In this document: piece after piece, positions 1-7,994 of the stretch
Position numbering within the stretch: the first letter of the stretch is position 1
How the letters are laid out: each line of letters starts with the position of its first letter
Assembly: GCA_026387035.1 (NCBI GenBank)
Contig: JAPLMM010000090.1
Location: 1-40,361, forward strand
DNA length: 40,361 bases
Reading direction: 5' to 3'
DNA from: Planctomycetota bacterium
GTDB taxonomy: Bacteria > Planctomycetota > Phycisphaerae > FEN-1346
Position numbers and translations under genes: made by a program
Notes under the pieces: generated by a model
Databases searched by the model: none
What the model was told of the DNA's origin: nothing
The model's input: the letters and a program-made list of their open reading frames with translations, nothing else

Positions 1-828
1 GTCGATCTTGCGGATGATGCGGCGGCACAGGTCGGTGTACTCGGTGTATTCCCTGGCGGTGAGCGTCTGCGAGGGGGCGACGACCATCGAGTCGCCCGTG
101 TGGACGCCCATCGGGTCCACGTTCTCCATCGAGGTGATGATGATGACGTTGTCCCGGCAATCGCGCATCACCTCGAACTCGATTTCCTTCCACCCGAGGA
201 CCGACTGCTCGACGAGCACCTGGCCGACGGGACTCGTGGTGAGGGCGTGGGTGAGGGCGGCGGCGAGTTCTTCCTGGTTATAGGCCGTCGCGCCGCCCGC
301 GCCGCCCAGCGTGAACGCCGGACGTAGAATCAGCGGGAACCCGATCCGTTGGCCGATCTCCAGACCCTCTTCGACGCTGGTGGCGATGCCGCTCTCCGGC
401 ACCCGGATGCCGATCTCCTGCATGGCCTTCTTGAAAAGGTCGCGGTCCTCGGCGCGGCTGATGGCTTCGGGGCTGGCGCCCAGGACCTCGACGCCGTACT
501 TCTTGTACACCCCGGCGCGGGCGAGGAAGACGGCGACGTTGAGGCCTGTCTGGCCGCCGAGGGTCGGCAGAACCGCGTCGGGGCGCTCGCGCGCGATGAT
601 TTTTTCAACGACCTCGGCGGTGATGGGCTCAATGTAGGTGCGGTCGGCCATCCGCGGGTCCGTCATGATCGTCGCCGGGTTCGAGTTGATGAGGATGACC
701 CGGTAGCCCTCTTCCTTGAGGGCCTTGCAGGCCTGGGAGCCGGAATAGTCGAACTCGCAGGCCTGGCCGATGATGATCGGGCCGGAGCCGATGATCAGCA
801 CGCTCTTGATGTCGGTGCGCTTGGGCAC
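1..828 (-). CDS. carB: Carbamoyl-phosphate synthase large subunit, N-terminal part (partial)
   Basis: ATP-grasp subunit that makes carbamoyl phosphate from bicarbonate, ATP and ammonia for pyrimidine and arginine synthesis. The 276 codons visible begin [18 protein letters not shown], the standard CarB start, and continue through the first preATP-grasp domain ([28 protein letters not shown]) into the first ATP-grasp domain ([24 protein letters not shown]). The reading frame is open to base 1, so about three quarters of the protein lies beyond the window. The start is GTG at 828, preceded by AGGGAAC four bases upstream. It lies downstream of carA, separated by 105 bp that hold a short-period repeat. 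Family identity is certain; only completeness is unknown. Confidence 0.97.
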   Translation of the reverse strand, partial: MPKRTDIKSVLIIGSGPIIIGQACEFDYSGSQACKALKEEGYRVILINSNPATIMTDPRMADRTYIEPITAEVVEKIIARERPDAVLPTLGGQTGLNVAVFLARAGVYKKYGVEVLGASPEAISRAEDRDLFKKAMQEIGIRVPESGIATSVEEGLEIGQRIGFPLILRPAFTLGGAGGATAYNQEELAAALTHALTTSPVGQVLVEQSVLGWKEIEFEVMRDCRDNVIIITSMENVDPMGVHTGDSMVVAPSQTLTAREYTEYTDLCRRIIRKID

Positions 829-847
829 GGGCGTTCCCTGTCCGTTC

Positions 848-908
848 TTTGAGATTTGAGATCTCAAATCTCAGATCTCAAATTTCAGATTTCAAATCGG
901 AGATCTCC
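848..908. repeat. Short-period AT-rich repeat between carA and carB
   Basis: Imperfect tandem and inverted copies of a roughly 10-base unit (ATTTGAGATCTCAAAT and variants CAGATTTCAAAT). It is far poorer in G+C than the surrounding genes and partly self-complementary. A related array sits at 14716-14750. No function can be assigned. It lies inside the carA-carB transcript if that is one operon. Confidence 0.7.
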
Positions 909-933
909 AGTCCAAGACCTCAAACCGCCTCAT

Positions 934-2046
934 TCAGGCCTTGCGCCTGCCTCGTTTCTTCGTACGTGCGGGCGGGCGGCCGCCTTCCGAGAATGCCTTC
1001 AAGAGCGGGCTCGGCGCGCCTATTTCGTCCGGGCACGGGTGGAACTGAAGGCCCGCCGCGTCGAACTTGCGGCTGCGGATTCCCTCGACCGTCCCGTCAT
1101 TCAGATTTTCGTAGGCGACGGCAACGTCTCTCGGCAAGCGCTCGCCATCCACCACGAAACTGTGATGCTGAACCGTGATGAGCGAGGGGCCGCCCGTCAG
1201 GTCCGTGACGGGGTAGTTGACGCCGCGGTGGCCTGTTTTCATGCGCTTCACTTTGCATCCGAGGGCGAGGGCGAGCACCTCGTGCCCCAGGCCGATCCCC
1301 AGCAGCCGAACCTTGCCCAGGAGCCCTGCGACCATCTTGACGGCACGCGTCCGGACGCGCGGGTCGCCCGGACCGCCGGCGACGATGACGGCCTCGGGCT
1401 TCTTGGCCAGCACCTCATCGGCGCAGGCCGTGCAGGCCAGAACGTCTACCGAGCAGTCAAGGGCGGCGAGTTGCACGAGCAGGCTGTTCTTCACGCCCAG
1501 GTTGACGAGGACGATCCGGTGTTTCGTCGGGCCCTTCGGAGGCCGGACGCTTTCCCAGGTCAATCCCTCGACGAGGTCTCCGCCGAAGGGGGAGGGGGTC
1601 TTCTTGAGTTTCCTGGCGATTGCCTTCACGTCAAAGTCGCCGGAGACGATGGCCGCCCCCATCTCGCCGTGGTCCCTCAAGTGAACGGTAACGGCGCGGG
1701 TGTCCACCTCGCGGATGCCGACGACGCCGTGCTCCTTCAGAAAATCTTCCAGGGATCCGGTCGCGCGGAAGTTCGAGAAGGTTCGGCTGTATTCACGGAC
1801 GACGATGCCGCGGACGTGAACGCCGTCGGACTCGTTGTCCTCGTCGTTGACGCCGTAACTGCCGATGATCGGGTACGTGAGGACAGCCAGCGTGCCGGCG
1901 TAGGAGGGGTTCGTGAGGAGTTCCTGGTACCCGACGACGCCGGTGGTGAAAACGGCTTCTCCAAAGGCTTCCCCGGCGGCGCCGAAGGGCTTGCCTTCGA
2001 ACGCCGTGCCGTCCTCGAGAATCAGCGCCGCCTTGTTTCCGCTCAT
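934..2046 (-). CDS. carA: Carbamoyl-phosphate synthase small subunit with degenerate glutaminase site
   Basis: The family normally hydrolyses glutamine and channels ammonia to CarB. The 370-residue protein has the CarA N-terminal domain (LILEDGTAFEGKPFG, FTTGVVGYQE, residues 7-41) and a class I amidotransferase fold (VNLGVKNSLL 181-190, GGPGDP 224-229). The nucleophile elbow, normally GICLGHQ, reads GIGLGHE at 250-256, so the catalytic Cys is Gly252. The triad HPE motif reads H336-P337-C338, so the Glu is also lost. The rest of the fold and the reading frame are intact. The start ATG follows GGAGA; carA lies 45 bp after guaA and 105 bp before carB on the same strand. Inference: a structural or regulatory subunit that no longer uses glutamine, with CarB fed by free ammonia. 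Confidence 0.93.
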   Translation of the reverse strand: MSGNKAALILEDGTAFEGKPFGAAGEAFGEAVFTTGVVGYQELLTNPSYAGTLAVLTYPIIGSYGVNDEDNESDGVHVRGIVVREYSRTFSNFRATGSLEDFLKEHGVVGIREVDTRAVTVHLRDHGEMGAAIVSGDFDVKAIARKLKKTPSPFGGDLVEGLTWESVRPPKGPTKHRIVLVNLGVKNSLLVQLAALDCSVDVLACTACADEVLAKKPEAVIVAGGPGDPRVRTRAVKMVAGLLGKVRLLGIGLGHEVLALALGCKVKRMKTGHRGVNYPVTDLTGGPSLITVQHHSFVVDGERLPRDVAVAYENLNDGTVEGIRSRKFDAAGLQFHPCPDEIGAPSPLLKAFSEGGRPPARTKKRGRRKA

Positions 2047-2091
2047 ACGGTCTCCGCCGACTTGGTCCGGCGTCTGCTTGGCCGCGAACGC

Positions 2092-3027
2092 CTAGATGTA
2101 CTCAATCGTGCTGGGCGGCTTCGGGCTCAGATCGTACACGACTTTCGTTGCGGACGGGATCTCCCGGTAGATCCGATTCTGGATTTTCATGAGCACGGGC
2201 CAGGGCAGTTTCGTCGCCGTGGCTGTGATCGCGTTCTCGGAATCCACGCAGCGGACGGCAATGATGTGGCCGAAACGCCGATGGCCGTCCTTCGTCACCC
2301 CCGTCGCCCGGTCCTCCAGGAGCACCCCGAACGCCTGGAACTTCTTGAAGCGCTTCGTCTCTTCCTCAACGATCTTGCAGGCGGTGCGGACGATCGCGAT
2401 GCGCTCGGGGTTCGCCTCGCCGAGGCATCGGCACGCCAAGCCCGGGCCCGGGAACGGCATGCGGGCGTAAAGGCTTCTCGGCAGGCCGAGGGCCCGGCCG
2501 ACCTTCCGCACGTCGGGCTTGTAGAGCGTCTTGAGGGGCTCGATCGTCGTGTAGCCGTAGCGGCCCTTTGCGCTGATGCCGATCTGGTCCAGCACGTTGT
2601 GCTGCGTCTTGACGCCCTTGCGGGTTTCGACGATGTCGGCCGCGATGGTCCCCTGGACGAGGAACTGGGCGCCGGAGGCGCGCACCGCTTTCTTGAAGAC
2701 CTTGTAGAAGGCGTCGCGGAAGGCTTTGCGCTTCCGCTCGGGATCGGTCCGTCCCTTGAGCGCCGCGAAGAACGTTCGCGCCGCGCGGACGATCCGCACG
2801 CGGATGCCGAGGTGCGCGAAAGCCGCGCGGACCTCCTGGGGTTCGTCCTCGCGCATCAGGCCGTCGTCGATGAAGATGACCTTGAGGCGCTTGCCGAGCG
2901 CGCGGTGCGCCAGGATCGTGGCGACGGCGCTGTCGACTCCTCCCGACAGGGCGCTGATGGCCCGGCCCTTGCCGACGGTGCGGCGAATGGCGGCGATCTG
3001 ACGTTGTGCAAATGCCTTGTGGTTCAC
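2092..3027 (-). CDS. guaA: GMP synthase, ATP-pyrophosphatase subunit only (no glutaminase domain)
   Basis: Adenylates XMP and amidates it to GMP. The 311-residue protein begins VNHKAFAQRQ and shows the N-type ATP pyrophosphatase loop SGGVDS (residues 28-33), the GTIAADIVE block, MPFPGPGLACRCLGE, and the C-terminal dimerisation end KPPSTIEYI. It equals the C-terminal two thirds of ordinary bacterial GuaA; no class I amidotransferase domain is fused. The GTG at 3027 is chosen because AGGGGAGA precedes it by four bases. An in-frame ATG 35 codons upstream has no family support. It is probably first gene of guaA-carA-carB. It must receive ammonia directly or from a separate GuaAa-like subunit, which is not in the window. 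Confidence 0.95.
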   Translation of the reverse strand: MNHKAFAQRQIAAIRRTVGKGRAISALSGGVDSAVATILAHRALGKRLKVIFIDDGLMREDEPQEVRAAFAHLGIRVRIVRAARTFFAALKGRTDPERKRKAFRDAFYKVFKKAVRASGAQFLVQGTIAADIVETRKGVKTQHNVLDQIGISAKGRYGYTTIEPLKTLYKPDVRKVGRALGLPRSLYARMPFPGPGLACRCLGEANPERIAIVRTACKIVEEETKRFKKFQAFGVLLEDRATGVTKDGHRRFGHIIAVRCVDSENAITATATKLPWPVLMKIQNRIYREIPSATKVVYDLSPKPPSTIEYI

Positions 3028-3215
3028 TTTTTCTCCCCTAATGCGCGTCTGACCTGCGAAGCGTACCCCGCAAGGTTGCTGGTCAGCCTGGCGGGCGAAA
3101 GGATAGCGGGCGCACGCGCGGATTGCAAGCATACCTTCCGGGAAATTCCACAGCCCTGGCGGCGAAGTGTTTCCTTAAATCCGGTGGCGGGCGCATGGGG
3201 ACAAGCCAAGTTCAA

Positions 3216-3279
3216 GAGCCGTGACCGCGACCAGAAGGTCGCGGCTCGAACGGCAACACGGCGGGTGGGGACACCCGCC
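3216..3279. repeat. Two palindromes upstream of the HNH gene
   Basis: The first is a hairpin built on CCGCGACCAGAAGGTCGCGG (about 3216-3253). The second is GGCGGGTGGGGACACCCGCC (3260-3279). The first motif recurs with one change (CCGCGACCGGAAGGTCGCGG) upstream of the hspR-like gene near 8787-8806, so it belongs to a dispersed palindromic repeat rather than a gene-specific site. The 3028-3367 gap between guaA and the HNH gene otherwise holds only the promoter described separately. Confidence 0.7.
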
Positions 3280-3320
3280 GCGCGGTGTTTTTTGGTGCGG
3301 CGCGGGCGGGGCGGGGAAAC

Positions 3321-3349
3321 TGGACAAGGGGGGGCGTTGGGTCTATAGT
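3321..3349 (+). promoter_or_regulatory. Sigma70-type promoter for the HNH gene
   Basis: TGGACA (3321-3326), a 17-base spacer, then TATAGT (3344-3349). Transcription would start near 3356, just ahead of the ATG at 3368 and leaving a very short leader. Confidence 0.55.
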
Positions 3350-3367
3350 ATGGGGTGATTCGCGCGC

Positions 3368-4039
3368 ATGAGGACAGCAGAGATGAGCCACGCCATGGCA
3401 TTGGCAGCGCCGGCCCACAGCGCCCTGGACTCGAGCGTCCTGGTGCTGAACCGCCTGTTCATGGCGGTGCGGGTGATCCGCGCGCGGCACGCGTTTGTCC
3501 TGTTGTGGAAACAGGTGGCGGAGGTCGTGTCGGTGGAGGATGAATCGTACAATTGCTACGATTTTTCTTCGTGGGCTGAACTCTCGCAATACCGGCGGAA
3601 GTTCCAGCCGGCGCTGCACCAGGAGTGGATCCGGACGGTGCGGTTCGACCTGGCCGTCCCGCGCGTCATCCGCCTGGTGCGCTACGACCGGATTCCCAAG
3701 ACGCGTGTGCGGCTAAACCGTCGGAACCTTTTTGCGCGCGATTCGAGCCGGTGCCAGTACTGCGGCCGGAAGTTCCGCACCTCGGACCTTTCGATCGACC
3801 ACCTCATCCCCCGGAGCCGAGGCGGACACACCGTCTGGAGCAACGTCGTCTGCGCCTGCCTGGAGTGCAACGTGCGCAAGGGCGGGCGGACCCCGGCGGA
3901 GGCGGGCATGAACCTGGTGCGCGAACCGAAGGCGCCGCGCTTCAGCCCGGTCATCACGCTGCACGCCCGGGACCCGAAGTATCGGTCGTGGCAGCAGTTT
4001 TTGGACGCGGCGTACTGGCACGTGGAACTGCGTGATTGA
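3368..4039 (+). CDS. HNH endonuclease family protein
   Basis: A 223-residue protein with an N-terminal region typical of planctomycete HNH proteins (VLVLNRLFMAVRVIRARHAF, about 24-43) and a C-terminal zinc-bound HNH domain. CQYC (129-132) and CLEC (164-167) would bind zinc, DH at 144-145 starts the HNH core (IDHLIPRSRGG), and Asn159 and Asn168 fill the other positions. The core therefore looks catalytically complete. It stands alone with its own promoter and is divergent from guaA. Substrate is unknown; a role in DNA cleavage or repair is family inference only. An internal ATG at 3383 (MSHAMALAAP) is an equally plausible start. Confidence 0.88.
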   Translation: MRTAEMSHAMALAAPAHSALDSSVLVLNRLFMAVRVIRARHAFVLLWKQVAEVVSVEDESYNCYDFSSWAELSQYRRKFQPALHQEWIRTVRFDLAVPRVIRLVRYDRIPKTRVRLNRRNLFARDSSRCQYCGRKFRTSDLSIDHLIPRSRGGHTVWSNVVCACLECNVRKGGRTPAEAGMNLVREPKAPRFSPVITLHARDPKYRSWQQFLDAAYWHVELRD

Positions 4040-4118
4040 GGGGGCACGCGCCGCGCACTTGTCCGCCATAGCCTTGGCGACGGCGGAAGCGCGGCGGCTA
4101 AATGTGAACGGCGCGCAT

Positions 4119-4158
4119 CCCGCAGATGAGTCCCGGCGCGCCGGGGCTCATCTGCGGG
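4119..4158. terminator. Long hairpin downstream of the HNH gene
   Basis: Outer stem CCCGCAGATGAG / CTCATCTGCGGG (12 bp) enclosing CCCGGC-GC-GCCGGG. It lies 80 bases after the HNH stop codon and could end that transcript, but there is no strong T-run. Its layout (GATGAG core, outer and inner stem) matches the repeat family seen at 7380, 17147, 17231 and 18073, so it may be a dispersed repeat serving as a terminator. The rest of 4040-4332 shows no gene. Confidence 0.5.
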
Positions 4159-4332
4159 CTTTGAAAGGCGCCCGCTCTGCGGTTGGCCGGGCAGCAGGTT
4201 ATCGGACGTTCCCGCCGGCATTCCGTCCGGACCGGCTGGGCTGGAAGAGCAGAATCTAAAAGGCCGAAAATCGGCTTATTCGGCCAATAGGGGCCCTTTA
4301 TCCGCCCCGCCGGCCGGAATCTTTCTCGGAAA

Positions 4333-4361
4333 TTTGCATTTCCGCCGTTCTTGTGTATAAT
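4333..4361 (+). promoter_or_regulatory. Sigma70-type promoter for the PEP-CTERM gene
   Basis: TTTGCA (4333-4338), 17 bases, TATAAT (4356-4361): one of the best promoters in the window. It leaves a leader of about 160 nt before the ATG at 4530. The leader contains a perfect 6-bp hairpin (GGGCTA/TAGCCC, 4410-4428), and its AGGAAAGGA ribosome site is at 4513-4521. I could not match the leader to a known riboswitch. Confidence 0.65.
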
Positions 4362-4529
4362 GTCAACGGCAGGGTTGAGTATCTCTGCCGAGATGCACCC
4401 GGGGAAAGCGGGCTAAGCGATATAGCCCTCCAATGTGGCGGGACTTTGCGCCGTGCGTGGTTTCTGTTCACGCCATCGGCGCGGCATATCGTCCCCCGCT
4501 CCCCCGAAAGACAGGAAAGGACAGTCGCT

Positions 4530-5660
4530 ATGTTTCAGACCACCTTTCGGGCGGTGTTGGGGATCGCGGCGGGCCTCTGGCTGGCGGGCGTGGGCGCCGG
4601 CGCCAGCATCCCCGACGGGAACCTCTTTGAAGGCAGGACTCCGGGCGGTTTCGGGCCGTCCGTCGCCCTAACGGCCGACGGTCAGGAACTCGTTGAAGTG
4701 TACCTGGCGCCGGCCGGTGGCCAGATCTTCAGGGGCTGGGCCGCACGCCCGCTGGATCCGGCGGCTGAGGATTCCGCGTGGATGGCGGCGGGCGCCCCTC
4801 GCACCGTGGTGTTCGAGGCGCCGGCCGAACTGGCCGCTCCCGCCGGCCTGGCGTCGTTCGTGTATCCCGAGGTCACGGGTCTGTCGCATGCGGCGTCGGA
4901 CGAGCGGGCCAATCCCCTCTCGGACGCAGCGGTCCTGGCGCTCGGTCCGGGCGGCATGGGCCGGTACATGAACGGCAAGCCCGACGGCTCCATCGCGAAC
5001 TGGATCCTCGCGAATGAATCCGCCATCAGTTACATCCGGCCGCACGTCAACGTCGAGATGATGCTGGCGCTGGAGATACCCGCTGGCGCGGCGGCCTTCG
5101 AGGGCCCCGGCCTTGAGCCACACGCCTACATGGCCGTGGACCACCGGACGCGCGTGGACTCGGCCGACATCGGGTCCGCAACGGACGCGTTCGGCCGGCG
5201 ACCCGTCGAAACACCCGCCCAGGAATCGCAGACGGCCATGGCCGTCGGGCTGGACCTCGGCATCCTGCCGACGTTCCTCTCGCAGATGGGCATGAACATC
5301 TCGGTCGTGGCCTCGCAAGGACAGGAAACGGGCAACGTGAAGGTGGCCCTGGTGGGGACGGCGGAACTGCCGATCGACTGGCTGCCGCACGAACGCCCGA
5401 TCAACCATCCCACCGGCCTGGCCATTTTTCCGTATGACATCGCGTCGAGCCCCTACGAGTTCGGGTCCGGAGGCAGCGGCAGCGGCACGCCGCCCGGCGG
5501 CGACGGGGGTGGCGGCGGCGGGGGCGGTGGCGGCGGGGGGGGCGGCGGGGGAGGCGGCCCCATTCCCATCGTCCCAGTGGTTCCGGAGCCTGCGTCGCTC
5601 CTGCTTATCGGCCTGGGGGCGATCACCACCTGGGCTGTCCGCCGGCGCCGGCACGGCTAG
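4530..5660 (+). CDS. PEP-CTERM sorted secreted protein
   Basis: A 376-residue exported protein of unknown function. Residues 1-25 form a signal peptide (FRAVLGIAAGLWLAGVGAGA). The C-terminus carries a glycine run followed by VPEPASLLLIGLGAITTW and an RRRR end: a PEP motif, a membrane helix and a basic tail, the signal for the exosortase/archaeosortase-type anchoring system. I recognise no domain in the middle. The start is chosen for the AGGAAAGGA site and the signal peptide; the frame is open further upstream but without a signal. It is monocistronic under a TATAAT promoter. Its TAG stop is formed by the first bases of a TA-flanked repeat element, so the original C-terminus may have differed by a few residues. 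Confidence 0.88.
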   Translation: MFQTTFRAVLGIAAGLWLAGVGAGASIPDGNLFEGRTPGGFGPSVALTADGQELVEVYLAPAGGQIFRGWAARPLDPAAEDSAWMAAGAPRTVVFEAPAELAAPAGLASFVYPEVTGLSHAASDERANPLSDAAVLALGPGGMGRYMNGKPDGSIANWILANESAISYIRPHVNVEMMLALEIPAGAAAFEGPGLEPHAYMAVDHRTRVDSADIGSATDAFGRRPVETPAQESQTAMAVGLDLGILPTFLSQMGMNISVVASQGQETGNVKVALVGTAELPIDWLPHERPINHPTGLAIFPYDIASSPYEFGSGGSGSGTPPGGDGGGGGGGGGGGGGGGGGGPIPIVPVVPEPASLLLIGLGAITTWAVRRRRHG

Positions 5661-5800
5661 GCTCTGTCTGAAAAACCCCCATCGGGTGGCGGCCTTCCCA
5701 GGCTGCCACCCGTTTCACGTTCTCCTGGTTCTTCGCGGCGGTCCCGGCGCGCCTGCCCCGTTGGGGCCGGGACCGCCGCGCGTTTCTCAGACAGAGCCTA
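5658..5800. mobile_element. MITE-like element, copy 1 (143 bp, TA-flanked)
   Basis: Terminal inverted repeats TA-GGCTCTGTCTGA and TCAGACAGAGCC-TA enclose two GC-rich hairpins (GGGTGGCGGCC pairing within 5695-5725, and GCGGCGGTCCCGGC / GCCGGGACCGCCGC). A homologous 139-bp copy sits at 15810-15948. Flanking TA dinucleotides fit a TA target duplication as made by IS630/mariner-type transposases. There is no coding capacity. It may double as a transcription terminator for the PEP-CTERM gene. Confidence 0.75.
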
Positions 5801-5863
5801 GCCCCATCCGTTGACTTCGTTGCACCGTTTCCTCGGGGCGCGGAAAATCTGCGCACAGAAATC

Positions 5864-5892
5864 TTTCCTCCAACCCCCTCCTGTGTTAGAAT
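5864..5892 (+). promoter_or_regulatory. Candidate promoter for the TPR membrane protein
   Basis: TTTCCT (5864-5869), 17 bases, TAGAAT (5887-5892). The -35 is weak. It would give a GC-rich, structured leader of about 210 nt ahead of the ATG at 6108. Apart from a doubtful 23-codon ORF (5982-6053), the stretch 5801-6107 holds nothing recognisable. Confidence 0.4.
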
Positions 5893-6107
5893 AGGGCTCG
5901 GCGCCGGCGCAAAAAAATCGGGCCCCGCCCATACGTCCGAAGACGCCGAGCGAGGCCCTTGCGCTGGGATGGGCCGGAGTTATGAACAACGACATGCTAG
6001 GATTCCGGCCGGGAGCATTCAAGAAAATTCCTGGCGAATTTTCTGTCCCCTGAGGCGGGGGAGCGCCGGCCGGCCAAACGGGCGAACCTTGAAAAAGGAG
6101 AGACGGC

Positions 6108-7220
6108 ATGACCCGGTTCCCGGAAGGAAAACCCATCGGTAAGGAGTTGCCTCGGCCTGGCGCCGTGACGTGGCTGCTCTGGCTCTTCGCCATTGCGGCA
6201 TGGGCCGGCGCCCTGGTGGCTCTCGGCGCCGCCATCCTGGAAGCCGTTCAGGAAAAACTTTCCTTCGCGGGATTGGTCCTCGCGACGGGGGTTTTCGCCG
6301 GCTGCGCGGTGCTCGGCGTCCTGCCGATGTGCCTGGCGCTGCTTTTGAAGTATGCGTTCAGCGCCTCGGTCAGCGCGAAACTCATGGAGCGGACGCTCCG
6401 CACCCTCGAGCAGAAACGCGAGGGCGGCCAGGGGAGTACGGAACTGGAAACCGCGTCCCACCAGGAAGTCGTCAGCCTGCTGTCGGAGATCATGGAGAAC
6501 ACGCTCCTGGGGGAAGACGAGAAGGGTGCGAAGCGGCAACTGGCCAAGAAACACCGCCAGCAGGCCCTTCGGCGCGAGATCGAAGCCCTCATCAACGCCG
6601 CCAAGTACCGCGACGCCCAGGAACGGCTCGAAGAGTTCCGCGCCCGCTACGCCGACTCCAACCAGGTCGCCGAACTCGAGGCCCGTCTCTCCGAATCCCT
6701 CCGCCAGCACGAACAAACCGAGATCACCGCCATCACCGACCAGATCCACCGGTACACGGGCCTGGGGCTGTGGGAGCGCGCGATGGAGATGGCGCGCGCC
6801 CTGGCCGAACAGTACCCCGAGAACCCCGACGCGGCCCGGCTGCCGGAAAGCGTCCGGCTGGAACAGGAAGGCAGCAGTCGCCAGGAGCAGCAGCGCCTGT
6901 ACCGCGAGATCGAGCACCTTGCGGCCCGGCGGCACTGGCGCCAGGCGCTGCGCGTCGCGGAGTCGCTCCTCGAGAAACACGCCGACAGCCCCGAGGCCCA
7001 CGCGCTGGCCGGCCAGGTCGAGGAACTCCGCCGCAACGCCGCCGTCATGGAACGCCGAGAATGGGAGACCCGCATCGCCGAACACGTCCAGACCGGCAGA
7101 CACCGCGAGGCCTACAACCTCGCCGTCGAGTTGATGGAAAAGTACCCCGAGTCGCCGCAGGCCCAGGCCATCCGGGAGCGGCTCGAGCAATTGAAGGCCC
7201 GCGCCGGCGTCGCCGAGTAG
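6108..7220 (+). CDS. Two-TM membrane protein with TPR-like coiled-coil region
   Basis: A 370-residue protein. Two hydrophobic helices (about 19-46 and 52-84, the second LVLATGVFAGCAVLGVLPM) anchor it in the membrane. The remainder is charged, helical and repeat-like: segments such as YRDAQERLEEFRARYAD, LWERAMEMARALAEQYPENP, WRQALRVAESLLEKHADSP and HREAYNLAVELMEKYPESP have the spacing and small-residue pattern of tetratricopeptide repeats. These usually mediate protein assembly. The start ATG follows AAAGGAGAG. It stands alone on the plus strand between two repeat elements. No enzymatic motif is seen, and the partner or process is unknown. Confidence 0.82.
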   Translation: MTRFPEGKPIGKELPRPGAVTWLLWLFAIAAWAGALVALGAAILEAVQEKLSFAGLVLATGVFAGCAVLGVLPMCLALLLKYAFSASVSAKLMERTLRTLEQKREGGQGSTELETASHQEVVSLLSEIMENTLLGEDEKGAKRQLAKKHRQQALRREIEALINAAKYRDAQERLEEFRARYADSNQVAELEARLSESLRQHEQTEITAITDQIHRYTGLGLWERAMEMARALAEQYPENPDAARLPESVRLEQEGSSRQEQQRLYREIEHLAARRHWRQALRVAESLLEKHADSPEAHALAGQVEELRRNAAVMERREWETRIAEHVQTGRHREAYNLAVELMEKYPESPQAQAIRERLEQLKARAGVAE

Positions 7221-7243
7221 CGCCGACCGGCGCTTCGGCTAAA

Positions 7244-7373
7244 AGGCTGTTTCACAACTCCCTCTCCCTCGATGGGAGAGGGAGGGGGTGAGGGTGAAGT
7301 CGGCCGAAGGCCTGGCGCTACCCCCCTCACCCTACCCCTCTCCCACGGGGGGAGAGGGGATTTGAAACAGCCT
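7244..7373. repeat. Inverted-repeat element with AGGCTGTTTCA ends
   Basis: Ends AGGCTGTTTCA (7244-7254) and TGAAACAGCCT (7363-7373) are perfect inverted repeats. The interior consists of pyrimidine/purine-rich hairpins (CCCTCTCCCTC.. / ..GGGAGAGGG and a second copy). It has the architecture of a non-autonomous element or a strong bidirectional terminator. It lies just past the end of the TPR gene and faces the rnpA operon. Confidence 0.6.
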
Positions 7374-7379
7374 CTAAAG

Positions 7380-7507
7380 CCCGGAGATGAGACCTGACTT
7401 TCGTCAGGTCGAATCTCCGGGACATCCCGGCCTTTCGCTCCGCTCAAGGCCGGGCGTTAACAGATTCGCGCCAAACGCCTCGCTCCGCTCAAGGCCGGGC
7501 GTTGAAC
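7380..7507. repeat. REP-like palindromes downstream of rnpA
   Basis: Element B (7380-7421): outer stem CCCGGAGAT/ATCTCCGGG around inner stem GACCTGAC/GTCAGGTC. Element A (7426-7470): CCCGGCCTT-loop-AAGGCCGGG followed by CGTTAACAGATTCGCG, then a second half copy (7481-7507). Both families recur at 13.5 kb and flank the RAYT gene at 17.3 kb. Nothing else is seen in 7221-7568. Confidence 0.75.
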
Positions 7508-7568
7508 CACCGCGCGATGCCGGCGGCACGGGATCCCAGCCACCCGAGCGCCCTTCCGGCCGCCCCCT

Positions 7569-7994
7569 TCACCTTGCCGCTCCTTCCGTGTCGGACCCCT
7601 TGGCCGCACGCTCCTGGGCTCGCCGGACGGCCTCGGGCACAAGCGTGCGGATCCGCCGGTCCAACTCCTCAAACGTGTAGTCCCGGCCGAGCGTGACGAG
7701 GACCACATCGTATCCTCGTGGCAAGTCGGCCCGCGCCTGCCGGAACGCCTCGCGCAGGAGCCGCTTGACCCGGTTCCGCCCGACCGCTTTGCCGCACCGC
7801 TTCCCCACCGACACGCCGAGCCGCGTCACGTCGCGCCCGTTCGGGCGTGCGTAGGCGACCAGCCGCCCGTCGCCCGCGCGGGCGCGTGCGGCATAGACGG
7901 CGCGAAAGCCGCTCGCGGCCAGGAGCCGCTCTCGGCGATTGAGCGTCGGTCGTGGCGCGGGCACGCCTCGCGGCGACGCGGGCGAATCGCTCAT
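7569..7994 (-). CDS. rnpA: Ribonuclease P protein component
   Basis: The 141-residue basic protein assists RNase P RNA in tRNA 5'-end maturation. Family signatures are visible: the F-x-x-VY segment (GFRAVYAARARAG, 29-41), the central strand RLGVSVGKRCGKAVGRNRVK and the RNR motif RNRVKRLLREAFR (73-85), then YDVVLVTLGRDYTFEEL. The start ATG at 7994 overlaps the TGA of the upstream small membrane protein by 4 bp (ATGA), indicating translational coupling. Normally rnpA sits with rpmH. Here it closes a dnaJ-hspR-membrane protein group, with no rpmH or yidC visible. The in-frame extension upstream of 7994 has no family similarity. Confidence 0.95.
   Translation of the reverse strand: MSDSPASPRGVPAPRPTLNRRERLLAASGFRAVYAARARAGDGRLVAYARPNGRDVTRLGVSVGKRCGKAVGRNRVKRLLREAFRQARADLPRGYDVVLVTLGRDYTFEELDRRIRTLVPEAVRRAQERAAKGSDTEGAAR

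Noticed and set aside
856-3348. 830-codon plus-strand open frame opposite carA and guaA
   Set aside because: It is antisense to two clear genes, has no domain, and reflects high GC reducing stop codons in the shadow frame.
4362-4529. Riboswitch in the PEP-CTERM leader
   Set aside because: The leader has one small hairpin but I could not fit the conserved cores of cyclic-di-GMP or other riboswitches.
5982-6053. 23-codon ORF in the leader of the TPR gene (MNNDMLGFRPGAFKK...)
   Set aside because: It has only a weak CCGGAG upstream and no recognisable character; could be a leader peptide but not supportable.
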